In this document: in pieces, positions 16,311-24,422 of the stretch
Layout: each line of letters begins with the position of its first letter
How positions within the stretch are numbered: the first letter of the stretch is position 1
Translations under genes and position numbers: made by a program
The notes under the pieces: generated by a model
Database searches by the model: none
Told to the model about the DNA's origin: nothing
What the model saw: only the letters and a program-made list of their open reading frames with translations
DNA from: CAZUDO01 sp964618895
GTDB taxonomy: Bacteria; Desulfobacterota; Binatia; DP-6
Direction: 5' to 3'
NCBI GenBank assembly: GCA_964618895.1
Contig: CAZUDO010000072.1
Location: forward strand, 62,001 to 126,000
DNA length: 64,000 nt

Positions 16311-18518
16311 CTACAGCATGCTGTACGGATCCACGTCAATTGCAAGACGTACGTGCGCCCGCCGTGCGTCGGCGCCCGCGGCGCGTGCGACGCGCGCGAG
16401 GCCGCGCAGCGCAGGGATGTTGCCGCTGCGCAACAGGATCTGCCAGCGGTAGCGACCGCGCAGCCGGGCGAGGGGTGGCGGGGCGGGTCCGAGCACGGTC
16501 TCCGGCCCGAGCCCGAGCCCGGCCGCCTGCCGGCGCAGCTCACTGGCCAGTTCGGTGGCGATGCGCTCGACGCGCCCGACATCGACGCCGTCGAGCCGGA
16601 CGTTGATCAGGCGAGTGAACGGCGGGTAGCCGAGCTCCCGGCGGCGCTCGAGCTCTCCGTGCATGAAGCCAGTGTAGTCGTGGTGCGAGACCGCGGCCAG
16701 GCTGGGATGGTCGGGGCGGAGGGTCTGCACGATGACCGCTCCCGGTGCGTCCCCCCGACCGGCGCGCCCTGCGACCTGGAGCAGCAACTGCAGCGTACGC
16801 TCGCCGGCGCGAAAGTCGGGCACGTTGAGCGACAGGTCGGCCAGGAGCACCGCCACCAGTGTCACCCCGGGCACGTCGTGACCCTTGCTCACCATCTGGG
16901 TGCCGACCAGGATGTCGGTCTCGCCCGCGCGCCAGCGCTGCAGGATGCGCCGCTGCGCGCCGGGTCGTTGCGCCGTGTCGCGATCGAAACGATCGACGGC
17001 GGCGAGCGGGTAGCATGTCTTGAGCGCGCTCTCGATCTGCTCGGTGCCCACACCGAACGGCTGCAGGGCAGCGCCGCCGCACTCGGGGCACGTCGCCGGA
17101 GGGGCACGATGATGGCGGCAGTGATGGCACACGAGCGCGCGTGCGGCCCGATGCCAGGTGAGCGTCACACTGCAGTGCGGGCAGGAGACCGGGACGCCGC
17201 ATGACGGGCACTGCAGGTAGGTGGCGAAGCCGCGCCGGTTGAGAAACACGAGCACCTGCTGGTTGCGGGCGAGGGTCGTCTCCAGGCTGAGGCGAAGCTC
17301 GTCGGACACGAAGTCGGCGCGCGAGCGACCGCGCACATCGATCACGTCGACGCGCGGCAGAGGGTGGGCCGTCGGCCGCTCGGGGAGCTCGAGCAGGCGA
17401 TGACGCCCATCGCGCGCGGCATGGTAGCTCTCGGCCGACGGTGTAGCCGACGCCAGCACGACGACCGCGCCGGTCAGGCGCGCCCGGACCACGGCGAGAT
17501 CGCGCGCATTGTAGCGCAGGCCGTCTTCCTGCTTGTAGGCGGGGTCGTGTTCCTCGTCGACCACGACCAGGCCGAGACGGCGCACCGGCGCGAACACCGC
17601 GGAGCGTGCCCCCACCACGACCCGCGCCGCGCCGGCGGCGATGCGGCGCCACTCCGTCCATCGTTCGCGCGGTCCGAGGCCGCTGTGCAGCACGGCAGCT
17701 CGCGCTCCGAAGCGTGCGCGCACGCGCTCGATCATCTGATGCGTGAGCGCGATCTCCGGCACCAGGAGCAGCACGTCGCGGCCGTCGTCCACCGTCCGCT
17801 CGGCGCTGGTCAGGAAGACCTCCGTCTTGCCGCTGCCGGTGATGCCGTGGAGGAGGAAGGAGGTCGTGCCCGTCGCGCGGAGCGCCCCGTCGATTGCCGT
17901 CACGGCCCCGTGCTGCGCCGCGGTGAGGGTTGGCCGCGGGGCGGGTACCGCGGCAGGAGACACGGGCGCCTCCCGCTCGCGCTCGCCGGCTTCGACCACG
18001 CCGGCGGCCAGGAGGCCGCGGATGGCCGCAGGACCGATCCCACGGACGCGCAGCTCGGCCATGCCGAGGGTCGCGGCGGGGGCGTCGGCCAGCACCCGGT
18101 AGGCCCGGGCACGGGCCGGGGCCCGGCGGGCGAGGGCGGCCTCGGTGTCGGCATCGAGCGAGCGGACCAGTCGCACCACCCGCTCCTGGGCGACCTTCGG
18201 GACATGGACCGGGACGATGGTGGCGATCACTTCGGCCAGCGAGGCCATGTAGTAGCGTGCCGTCCACCGGCAGAGGTCGAGCAACTCGGCCGGGAGGAAC
18301 GGCTCCCGATCGAGCACGTCGAGGATGGTGCGTAGACGACCGGGGGGTGGGGAACCGGTGAAGCCGGCGACCACCCCGGTGCGCGTCTGTCTCCCGAGCG
18401 GTATGCGGACGCGCATGCCCGGTTGCACCCGCAGGCGCAGCGCCTCGGGGACACCATAGGTAAGCAGATCGTGCGACGGAACGGGGGGCACCGGGGCGAT
18501 CTCGATCAGGCCAGGCAT
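16311..18518 (-). CDS. priA: Primosomal replication restart helicase PriA
   Basis: Protein of about 735 residues. The start is set at MPGLIEIAPVPPVPS (18518); an ATG three codons earlier (18527) is equally possible and no strong RBS decides. The N-terminal 3'-end-binding domain is followed by a DEAD-like helicase: Walker A GITGSGKTE, the box VVDEEHDPAYKQ, and motif III LASATPSAESYHAA. A four-knuckle zinc region follows (CPSCGVPVSCPHC, CHHC, CPECG), then helicase motif V/VI QMVSKGHDVPGV and QVAGRAGRG. It restarts stalled forks. It opens the minus-strand operon priA-def-fmt-rsmB-rpe. Confidence 0.96.
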   Translation of the reverse strand: MPGLIEIAPVPPVPSHDLLTYGVPEALRLRVQPGMRVRIPLGRQTRTGVVAGFTGSPPPGRLRTILDVLDREPFLPAELLDLCRWTARYYMASLAEVIATIVPVHVPKVAQERVVRLVRSLDADTEAALARRAPARARAYRVLADAPAATLGMAELRVRGIGPAAIRGLLAAGVVEAGEREREAPVSPAAVPAPRPTLTAAQHGAVTAIDGALRATGTTSFLLHGITGSGKTEVFLTSAERTVDDGRDVLLLVPEIALTHQMIERVRARFGARAAVLHSGLGPRERWTEWRRIAAGAARVVVGARSAVFAPVRRLGLVVVDEEHDPAYKQEDGLRYNARDLAVVRARLTGAVVVLASATPSAESYHAARDGRHRLLELPERPTAHPLPRVDVIDVRGRSRADFVSDELRLSLETTLARNQQVLVFLNRRGFATYLQCPSCGVPVSCPHCSVTLTWHRAARALVCHHCRHHRAPPATCPECGGAALQPFGVGTEQIESALKTCYPLAAVDRFDRDTAQRPGAQRRILQRWRAGETDILVGTQMVSKGHDVPGVTLVAVLLADLSLNVPDFRAGERTLQLLLQVAGRAGRGDAPGAVIVQTLRPDHPSLAAVSHHDYTGFMHGELERRRELGYPPFTRLINVRLDGVDVGRVERIATELASELRRQAAGLGLGPETVLGPAPPPLARLRGRYRWQILLRSGNIPALRGLARVARAAGADARRAHVRLAIDVDPYSML

Positions 18519-18667
18519 GGGTGGCATTCTCGAGTTAGAGGCGGACCCACCCCATGTCAATTTTCCTGCGCACGAATTCGTGCGGTAGTGGTCGAAACTG
18601 AACGGCCCCGCTCAGGCTGAAACGCGACCCGGCAAGGAAAGATCAGCGCCTTGCCCTCGCGGGCGCC

Positions 18668-18683
18668 TGGCACCTTGCTTGCA
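18668..18683 (+). promoter_or_regulatory. Sigma-54 promoter in the pilM upstream region
   Basis: TGGCACCTTGCTTGCA matches TGGCAC-N5-TTGCW perfectly; GG at 18669-18670 and GC at 18681-18682 are separated by 10 bases. The predicted start, 12 bases beyond the -12 element, is near 18694, exactly at the base of a hairpin. The transcript would meet a terminator 65 bases later, before pilM. Confidence 0.75.
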
Positions 18684-18693
18684 CTACCCCCAT

Positions 18694-18760
18694 GCAGCCC
18701 CTCCTTTCTGCACACGAGGAGACCCGGTTTGCGAGATGCGGGCCGGGTCTTCTCGTTTTC
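18694..18760 (+). ncRNA. Candidate sigma-54-dependent small RNA with CU-rich (anti-SD) loop
   Basis: From the predicted start at 18694 the RNA would be about 67 nt and contain two hairpins. The first is TGCAG (18693-18697) pairing CTGCA (18708-18712), presenting the loop CCCCTCCTTT, which is complementary to Shine-Dalgarno GGAGG. The second is a 12-bp terminator stem with T-run. No ORF with an RBS fits. The layout (consensus promoter, CU-rich loop, intrinsic terminator) is that of a trans-acting base-pairing sRNA; an alternative is a terminated leader of pilM. Sequence elements are directly visible, the RNA itself is inferred. Confidence 0.5.
18716..18760 (+). terminator. Intrinsic terminator upstream of pilM
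   Basis: GAGGAGACCCGG (18716-18727) pairs with CCGGGTCTTCTC (18743-18754), 12 bp with one wobble pair, followed by GTTTTC. It faces the plus strand although the next gene upstream (priA) points away, so its only apparent client is the short RNA started by the sigma-54 promoter. Confidence 0.8.
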
Positions 18761-18818
18761 AAGGGTGGGCGTCAGGTGGTGGGGAGGCGTTGGGTGGCGG
18801 ACGAGGACGAATCGTGTT

Positions 18819-18847
18819 TTGACTGCCCGGATTCCTGGGCGCATACT
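18819..18847 (+). promoter_or_regulatory. Sigma-70-type promoter of the pilMNOPQ operon
   Basis: TTGACT at 18819-18824 and CATACT at 18842-18847 are separated by exactly 17 bases. It lies after the terminator and about 90 bases before the pilM start, so the pilus operon need not depend on the sigma-54 site. A small hairpin (CCTCA..TGAGG) follows in the leader near 18862-18883. Confidence 0.55.
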
Positions 18848-18935
18848 CACCCCGATTTTCCTCAGGATTCGAGTGTGAGGCAGCCGTCGCGGGGGCGACG
18901 GCCGGGGATGGGGTGGAGATGAGGAGGAGGTTGCC

Positions 18936-20051
18936 TTGGCGCTCTCCGAGGGCTTGAGTGGCTCGTCGCTTTTCAAGCGACTCATGGCCGCGGACATCAG
19001 TCCGTTTCGGCAGCAGAACAACTTTCTCGTTCTCGACATCGGGTCGAGCAGCGTGAAGGTAGCCGAGGTCGTCCATACCTCGGCGGGGCCTCGGGTGACG
19101 GCGCTTGGGGTCGCCCCGCTGCCGCCGACTGCGATCCAGTCGAACGTCATCCAGGACGAGGCGGCGGTGGTCGACGCCATCCGCAGTCTGTTGACCGAGA
19201 AGAAGATCCGGTCCACGCAGGTGGTCACGGCGGTGCCCGGTCCGGCGGTGATCGTCAAGAAGGTGATCCTTCCCGCCCAGAGCGGCGCCGCGGTCGAGAC
19301 GGCGGTGCTGGCCGAGGCGGGCCAGCTGATCCCCGACTCGCTGGACAACGTCAACCTCGACTACCAGGTCATCGACCTCATCGAAACCGGCAACAAGATG
19401 GAGGTCCTGGTCGTCGCGGTGAAGAAGGACATCGTCACCAGCTACGCGGAGACCATCCGCGCTGCCGGCCTCGAGCCGGTCGTGGTCGACGTCGACTACT
19501 TCGCGCTCGAGAACATGTTCGAAGCCAACTACGACACGCCGGGCGGGCACGCGGTGGCGCTCGTCAACGTCGGCGCCCGCTACTCCTCCATCAACATCCT
19601 CAAGGCGGGGCGCTCGATGTTCACCGGCGACGTGCCCATCGGTGGTGCCGAGTACATCGACGCCCTCGGACGCCAGCTGGGTGTTTCGCCGGCGGACGCG
19701 GAGGTGCTCAAGCAGGGCGGCAAGGCGGGCGGCGTGGAGCCGGCCACCGCCGAGCCGGTGCTGACCACGGTCACGGAGTTTCTGGTCGACGAGATCCAGC
19801 GTGCGCTCAGCTTTTTCTGGACCGCCGCCACCGACGAGCCGCTCGGCGGGATCATCCTGTCGGGGGGAACGGCGCACATGCCGGGGGTGTCGGGGTTGCT
19901 CACCGAGCGGCTGGGCTGCGCCGTCGAGGTGGCCGATCCCTTCCGGCGCATGCGCGTCGACCACAGCGCCGATCGCACACTGGCGGAATCGCTCGGCCCC
20001 GCACTGGCCGTGACGGCGGGCCTCGTGACTCGCCGACCGGGGGACAAATGA
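18936..20051 (+). CDS. pilM: Type IV pilus assembly protein PilM
   Basis: Protein of 371 residues. A TTG start at 18936 sits 5 bases behind GAGGAGGAGG. It is an actin-like ATPase: phosphate-1 loop LVLDIGSSSVKVAEV (residues about 32-46), VNVGARYSSINIL, and the adenosine motif GGIILSGGTAHMPGVSGLL. PilM docks on the N-terminal tail of PilN on the cytoplasmic face of the inner membrane. The gene order pilM-N-O-P-Q with ATGA overlaps is the conserved alignment-subcomplex operon. Confidence 0.96.
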   Translation: MALSEGLSGSSLFKRLMAADISPFRQQNNFLVLDIGSSSVKVAEVVHTSAGPRVTALGVAPLPPTAIQSNVIQDEAAVVDAIRSLLTEKKIRSTQVVTAVPGPAVIVKKVILPAQSGAAVETAVLAEAGQLIPDSLDNVNLDYQVIDLIETGNKMEVLVVAVKKDIVTSYAETIRAAGLEPVVVDVDYFALENMFEANYDTPGGHAVALVNVGARYSSINILKAGRSMFTGDVPIGGAEYIDALGRQLGVSPADAEVLKQGGKAGGVEPATAEPVLTTVTEFLVDEIQRALSFFWTAATDEPLGGIILSGGTAHMPGVSGLLTERLGCAVEVADPFRRMRVDHSADRTLAESLGPALAVTAGLVTRRPGDK

Positions 20052-20650
20052 TCCGCATCAATCTGTTGCCGGTTCAGGAGGTTCGCCGTGCCGCCGGCCG
20101 CCGCCGCGAGATGGCGGTGGCCACCCTGGTGGGCGCGGTGATGGTGTTCCTGTTCCTGGTGGCACACGGCTGGCAGACGGCGCGCGTCGCCAGAGCCGAT
20201 CGGCAGCTCCGGCACCTCACGCAGGAGCTGGCCGCGATTCAGGGCCAGTACCAGGACGTGACCCGCCTCGAGGAGCAGAAGAAAGAACTGCGCGAGAAGC
20301 TGCTGGTCATCGGGCAGCTCGAGGCCAAGAAAGTCGGGCCGGTGCGGACCCTGGCCGACGTGTCCGGCGCGACCCCCGACAAGCTCTGGCTGACCGAGTT
20401 CCAAGACCAGGGGGGCATGCTGCGGATCACCGGCCTCGGCGTCGACGAACAGACGGTGGCCGACTTCCTTCGGCAGCTCGCCGCCGTGTCGGTCCTGAAG
20501 AACGTCGACCTCGACGAGACGAGCCAGGTGAGCCAGGACGGTGCGAAGCTCAAGAAGTTCGTCATCCGCGGCCAGCTCGACTACGGCGCGGCGCTCGCGC
20601 AGCATGCCGCGGCCGGGAAGCCCGGCCAGGGCACGGAGGCCAAGCCATGA
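20048..20650 (+). CDS. pilN: Type IV pilus assembly protein PilN
   Basis: Protein of 200 residues. It begins MIRINLLPVQE, the conserved peptide that binds the PilM groove. One membrane segment follows (residues about 23-40, MAVATLVGAVMVFLFLVAHG), then a periplasmic coiled coil and a ferredoxin-like fold (KLWLTEFQDQGGMLRITGLGVDEQTVADFLRQL). Overlaps pilM and pilO by 4 bp each. The Ala-rich C-terminal tail after residue 180 is extra. Confidence 0.95.
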   Translation: MIRINLLPVQEVRRAAGRRREMAVATLVGAVMVFLFLVAHGWQTARVARADRQLRHLTQELAAIQGQYQDVTRLEEQKKELREKLLVIGQLEAKKVGPVRTLADVSGATPDKLWLTEFQDQGGMLRITGLGVDEQTVADFLRQLAAVSVLKNVDLDETSQVSQDGAKLKKFVIRGQLDYGAALAQHAAAGKPGQGTEAKP

Positions 20651-21285
20651 TCCTGAGCGTGCTCGACGATCTTCTCGAGCGCCCGCCGGCGCAGAAGCTG
20701 GCCGCGCTGGGCGGCATCGTGGTCGCGCTGGTCGTGCTCGATTGGCAGTACTGGTACGGGCCGCGCCAGCGCGACCTCGCCGACCTCGGTAGTCGGGTCA
20801 CGGCCCAGCGCACCGACCTCGAGAACAAGCGTGCCAAGACCAATTCCCGCGCCGAGGCCGAGAACGAGCTGCGCGAGCTGAACGCCGAGCTCCGCCGCGC
20901 CCAGGCGCGCCTGCCCGACCAGCGCGAGATCGCCGATCTCCTGTCCAACGTCGCGGCCAGCGGGCGGGCCGCGGGCCTCGAGATCACGCTCTTTCGCCAG
21001 AAGCCCGAGATCTACCACGACTTCTACGCCGACGTGCCGGTCGAGATGCAGATGCGCGGCACGTACCACGACGTGGCCCTCTTCCTCGACAGCGTGAAGC
21101 GGCTCGATCGCATCGTGAACGTGACCGACATGCACCTTGCGAAGCCGCGGCTCGAGGGCGACCGGATGGTGCTCGACTCGGCGTGCACCGCTACCACCTT
21201 CCGCTTTCTCGACGAGGCCGAGCGGCAGCGTCGTCAGGAAGAGAAAAAGAAGGCCGGCGAGAAGGGAGCGGAGAAGAAGGCATGA
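20647..21285 (+). CDS. pilO: Type IV pilus assembly protein PilO
   Basis: Protein of 212 residues with one membrane segment (about 18-38; LAALGGIVVALVVLDWQYWY), a coiled coil (residues about 45-90) and a periplasmic fold with the typical YHDFYADVPVEMQMRGTYHDVALFLDSVKRLDRIVNV. PilO pairs with PilN to link PilM to PilP/PilQ. The C-terminal tail is Lys/Glu rich (EKKKAGEKGAEKKA). 4-bp overlaps on both sides. Confidence 0.95.
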   Translation: MILSVLDDLLERPPAQKLAALGGIVVALVVLDWQYWYGPRQRDLADLGSRVTAQRTDLENKRAKTNSRAEAENELRELNAELRRAQARLPDQREIADLLSNVAASGRAAGLEITLFRQKPEIYHDFYADVPVEMQMRGTYHDVALFLDSVKRLDRIVNVTDMHLAKPRLEGDRMVLDSACTATTFRFLDEAERQRRQEEKKKAGEKGAEKKA

Positions 21286-21758
21286 ACCGACGAACGTGCT
21301 CAGGACTCGCGCTGATCTTCACGGTGGCGCTCGCCGACACGGTCGCCTGGGCACAGGCATTGCCTCCGGAAGCCCAGCCCGTGAAGGCGACCGAGCCGGC
21401 CGAAGACCTGCCGTACGACGTGACGGGACGGCGCGATCCGTTCCGTCCACCGCGTTTGAGCGTGCCCAACCAGCGCACGGGAGAACCGCGGACGCCGCTG
21501 CAGCGATACGAGATCGGGCAGCTCCGGCTGGTGGCGATCATCTACAACACCGCCGACCCGCGCGCCGTGGTCGAGGATGATGAAGGCCTCGGTTACATCG
21601 TGCGTACGGGAACGCCGATCGGTCCGAACGGTGGCGAGGTCAAGACGATCGAGCGTGGACGAGTGCTGATCCAGGAAGATGCCGTCGATTACTACGGGGA
21701 GCGCCGCATCAACGAAGTCGCGATGGAGCTGCGGACGGCCGAGAGGGGGAAGCGATGA
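21282..21758 (+). CDS. pilP: Type IV pilus assembly protein PilP
   Basis: Protein of 158 residues from ATG 21282. An N-terminal secretion signal (residues 1-22, ending AWAQ) lacks the usual lipobox Cys (only Cys5 is present), so it may be a soluble periplasmic version instead of a lipoprotein. The family core is clear: YDVTGRRDPFRPP, LQRYEIGQLRLVAII, EDDEGLGYIVRTGTPIGPNGGEVKTIE and RINEVAMEL. PilP bridges PilN/O and the PilQ secretin. 4-bp overlaps with pilO and pilQ. Confidence 0.94.
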   Translation: MNRRTCSGLALIFTVALADTVAWAQALPPEAQPVKATEPAEDLPYDVTGRRDPFRPPRLSVPNQRTGEPRTPLQRYEIGQLRLVAIIYNTADPRAVVEDDEGLGYIVRTGTPIGPNGGEVKTIERGRVLIQEDAVDYYGERRINEVAMELRTAERGKR

Positions 21759-24421
21759 CGGGGTTCGGGCGTGGGATGGTGTTGCTGCTACTCGGTGCGG
21801 CGTGTACGCCGATGAAGCCGGCCCAGGCGCCGGAGGGGACGGCGTCGGCGGAGTCCCGCCTCGGCACGGCGGCGAACTCCGAGGAGTCGCCCTTTCTCGC
21901 CGTCCGTGACGTGCAGGTCGAGCCGGTCGGCGACGGCCGCCGGGTGACGCTGGCGCTGACGCGTGCGGCCGACGGGGTTTCGGACTTCACCACCGGGACG
22001 CCGCCCAGGCTGGTGCTCGACCTGGCGGGACCGCGCCAGGAGGGCGCGGTGCCGGTGGCGCGCTACCCGTTCACCGATCCCCTGGTGTCCCAGGTGCGCA
22101 TCGGGACCCACGAGGGCACCCTGCGGGCCGTCGTCGATCTCAGCGACGATCCGGGAACACACATCGTGCGCCGCGAGGGGGCCACGGTGATCGTCGATTT
22201 CGGCGACACTGGTGCCGCCGCGAACGCCGTCGAACCCCCGGCCCCTACCACGCTGACCGCTGCCGAGTCGCCGATCCCGGCCGCGGCCACCGAGACCGCC
22301 GCGGTCACGCCGCCGACGCGTGAGCCGAGCCCGGTCGAGGCACAGTTCCTGGCGGTCGAGGACGTGCGCGTCGAGCCCGCGGGCGAGGGCCGGCGCCTGG
22401 TCGTGTCGCTCAGCCGCACGCCGGATGGCGTCACCGACTTCACGCTGCCGTCGCCACCACGCCTGGTGATGGACGTCCGCGGGCCGGCGGCCATCGCCGC
22501 CACACGGCCCACCCGGCATCCGGTCACGGACGACGTCGTGACCGGCGTGCGGATCGCGGCCAACGGCAAGGGCACGCTGCGCGTCGTGGCGGATCTGAGC
22601 ACGAGCCCGGGCACGCATGCCGTACGGATCGACGGCACCCGCCTGGTCGCCGACCTCGGGGAGACGGGCGGGATTGCGACCTCGCGCACCGACACCGAGG
22701 AACAGGCTCGTGTCGCCCGCGCGGTGTTCACCGAGAACGAGCCGGAGATGGAGCCGGTCCCGGCGATCGCCCACGTGGCGCTCCCGGAGGCGACGCCCGT
22801 CATTGCCGACGGTGGCGCGCCGAGCCCGCGCCGTGCCGTGACGCCCGTGGCGGACACGGTCCCGGCCGCCGCGCCCCCCCCGATGCCCGAGCCGGTGCAG
22901 CTCGCGGCCGCCGATCCGCCCGCGCCGAAACCGGCGGCGGCGCCGGCGCCGCCGCCGGCCGATCGCGTCGAGGTGGCGCGCACGCGTCGCCCGGCGCCGG
23001 AGCCTGCGCCCAGCACGCGGGCCTTCACCGGCCAACAAATTTCCCTCGACTTCAAGGACGCCGATATCCAGAACGTGCTGCGCGTTCTCGCCGACGTGAG
23101 CCACCTCAACATCATCGCCACCGACGACGTGAAGGGGAAGGTCACCCTCCATCTGAGCGATGTGCCCTGGGATCAGGCCCTCGACCTCGTCCTGCGCTCC
23201 AACCGTCTCGAGATGATGAGGGAAGGCAACGTGGCCCGCATCTCGACCCTGACGCGCCTCAAGGAAGAACGTGAGGCCCTGCGCGCCGCCGAAGACGCCG
23301 AGCGCGAGCTCGAGCCGCTCCGGGTGCGCTACATCAAAGTGAACTACGCGCGCGCCGACGAGTCGCTGGTCGACAAGGTGAAGGGCGTGCTCACCGATCG
23401 TGGTAGCGTCACGTTCGATGACCGCACCAATACCGTCATCGTGCGCGACATCCCGCGCGGCCTCGAAGACGCCACGCAGCTCATCCGCGAGCTCGACGTG
23501 CAGAGCCCCCAGGTGCTGATCGAGGCCAACATCGTCGAGGCGACCGAGGACTTCGCGCGCGCCCTCGGTGTGCAGTGGGGCTACCAGTTCAACGCCGGCC
23601 CGGCGACGGGCAACCCCACCGGGATGAACTTCCCGGGGACGGTCGACTTGAGCGGCTCGGGTCTCGGTCGTGCGGCCCCGACGCTCGGGCCCACCGGCGG
23701 CACTGTCCGACCGGGGGTGCCGTTCCTGGCCGATTTCCCGGTTCCGTCCGGGTTCGGCGGCGGCTTCGGGCCGGGCAGCGGGTCGGCCCTCGACCTGGCG
23801 CTCGGCTCGATCGACGGGACCCAGTCGCTGGCCATCCGCTTGACGGCTCTGGAGGAGGAGGGCAAGGGTAAGGTCATCAGCCGTCCCCGTGTGATCACCA
23901 TGAACAACGTGGCGGCGACCATCCAGAGCCTCACGATCCTGCGCGTCAAACTGCCCTCGACCGGTACGGTGATCAACACCGGCACCGGCGGAGCGGCCGG
24001 GACCGCGAGCACCGCAACCGAAAAGATCAATACGGGAATCACGCTCGTGGTGACGCCGCAGGTTTCGTCGGACGGCTTCGTGCTGATGAGCATCTACGCC
24101 AAGTCGAGCCAGCCCGATTTCACGCGCTCGGTTGAGGGCATCCCGAGCGAGATCAGCCGCGAGGCCAACTCGAACGTCCTCATCCGTGATGCGGAGACGG
24201 TAGTCCTGGGCGGCATCTTCCGCCAGACCGAGGACGATCGTGAGGCCGGCCTGCCCTACCTGCGGAGCATCCCGGGACTTGGGTGGCTGTTCAAGCGCAA
24301 ACTGCACAACAACCATCGCGAGGAACTGCTCGTGTTCCTCACCCCGAAGATCCTGAACCCGGGAAACGGGCAGCAGCCGATGTCGGACCAGCTCTGGGAG
24401 GACCGGCGTCCGGGCGGTTGA
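21755..24421 (+). CDS. pilQ: Type IV pilus secretin PilQ
   Basis: Protein of 888 residues. After a signal ending in LLLLGAAC come two AMIN domains that bind peptidoglycan (FLAVRDVQVEP near residue 47, FLAVEDVRVEP near 198). A Pro/Ala-rich linker (about 330-420) leads to an STN domain (QQISLDFKDADIQNVLRVLAD), then a secretin N1 domain and the secretin barrel (KGKVISRPRVITMNNVAA, VLIRDAETVVLGGIF, GLPYLRSIPGLGWLFKRK, ELLVFLTPKIL). It forms the outer-membrane gate for the pilus. A Gly-rich insertion (about 635-680) lies just before the barrel. The next gene, aroC, starts 1 bp later. Confidence 0.96.
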   Translation: MTGFGRGMVLLLLGAACTPMKPAQAPEGTASAESRLGTAANSEESPFLAVRDVQVEPVGDGRRVTLALTRAADGVSDFTTGTPPRLVLDLAGPRQEGAVPVARYPFTDPLVSQVRIGTHEGTLRAVVDLSDDPGTHIVRREGATVIVDFGDTGAAANAVEPPAPTTLTAAESPIPAAATETAAVTPPTREPSPVEAQFLAVEDVRVEPAGEGRRLVVSLSRTPDGVTDFTLPSPPRLVMDVRGPAAIAATRPTRHPVTDDVVTGVRIAANGKGTLRVVADLSTSPGTHAVRIDGTRLVADLGETGGIATSRTDTEEQARVARAVFTENEPEMEPVPAIAHVALPEATPVIADGGAPSPRRAVTPVADTVPAAAPPPMPEPVQLAAADPPAPKPAAAPAPPPADRVEVARTRRPAPEPAPSTRAFTGQQISLDFKDADIQNVLRVLADVSHLNIIATDDVKGKVTLHLSDVPWDQALDLVLRSNRLEMMREGNVARISTLTRLKEEREALRAAEDAERELEPLRVRYIKVNYARADESLVDKVKGVLTDRGSVTFDDRTNTVIVRDIPRGLEDATQLIRELDVQSPQVLIEANIVEATEDFARALGVQWGYQFNAGPATGNPTGMNFPGTVDLSGSGLGRAAPTLGPTGGTVRPGVPFLADFPVPSGFGGGFGPGSGSALDLALGSIDGTQSLAIRLTALEEEGKGKVISRPRVITMNNVAATIQSLTILRVKLPSTGTVINTGTGGAAGTASTATEKINTGITLVVTPQVSSDGFVLMSIYAKSSQPDFTRSVEGIPSEISREANSNVLIRDAETVVLGGIFRQTEDDREAGLPYLRSIPGLGWLFKRKLHNNHREELLVFLTPKILNPGNGQQPMSDQLWEDRRPGG

Positions 24422-24422
24422 G

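Noticed and set aside
18692..18922. Short frame starting ATGCAGCCCC behind the sigma-54 promoter
   Set aside because: Its ATG lies at the very start of the predicted RNA, without RBS, and the frame crosses a strong terminator.
21788..24316. Long antisense frame opposite pilQ
   Set aside because: Arg/Gly/His-rich shadow of a normal gene; no start signals.
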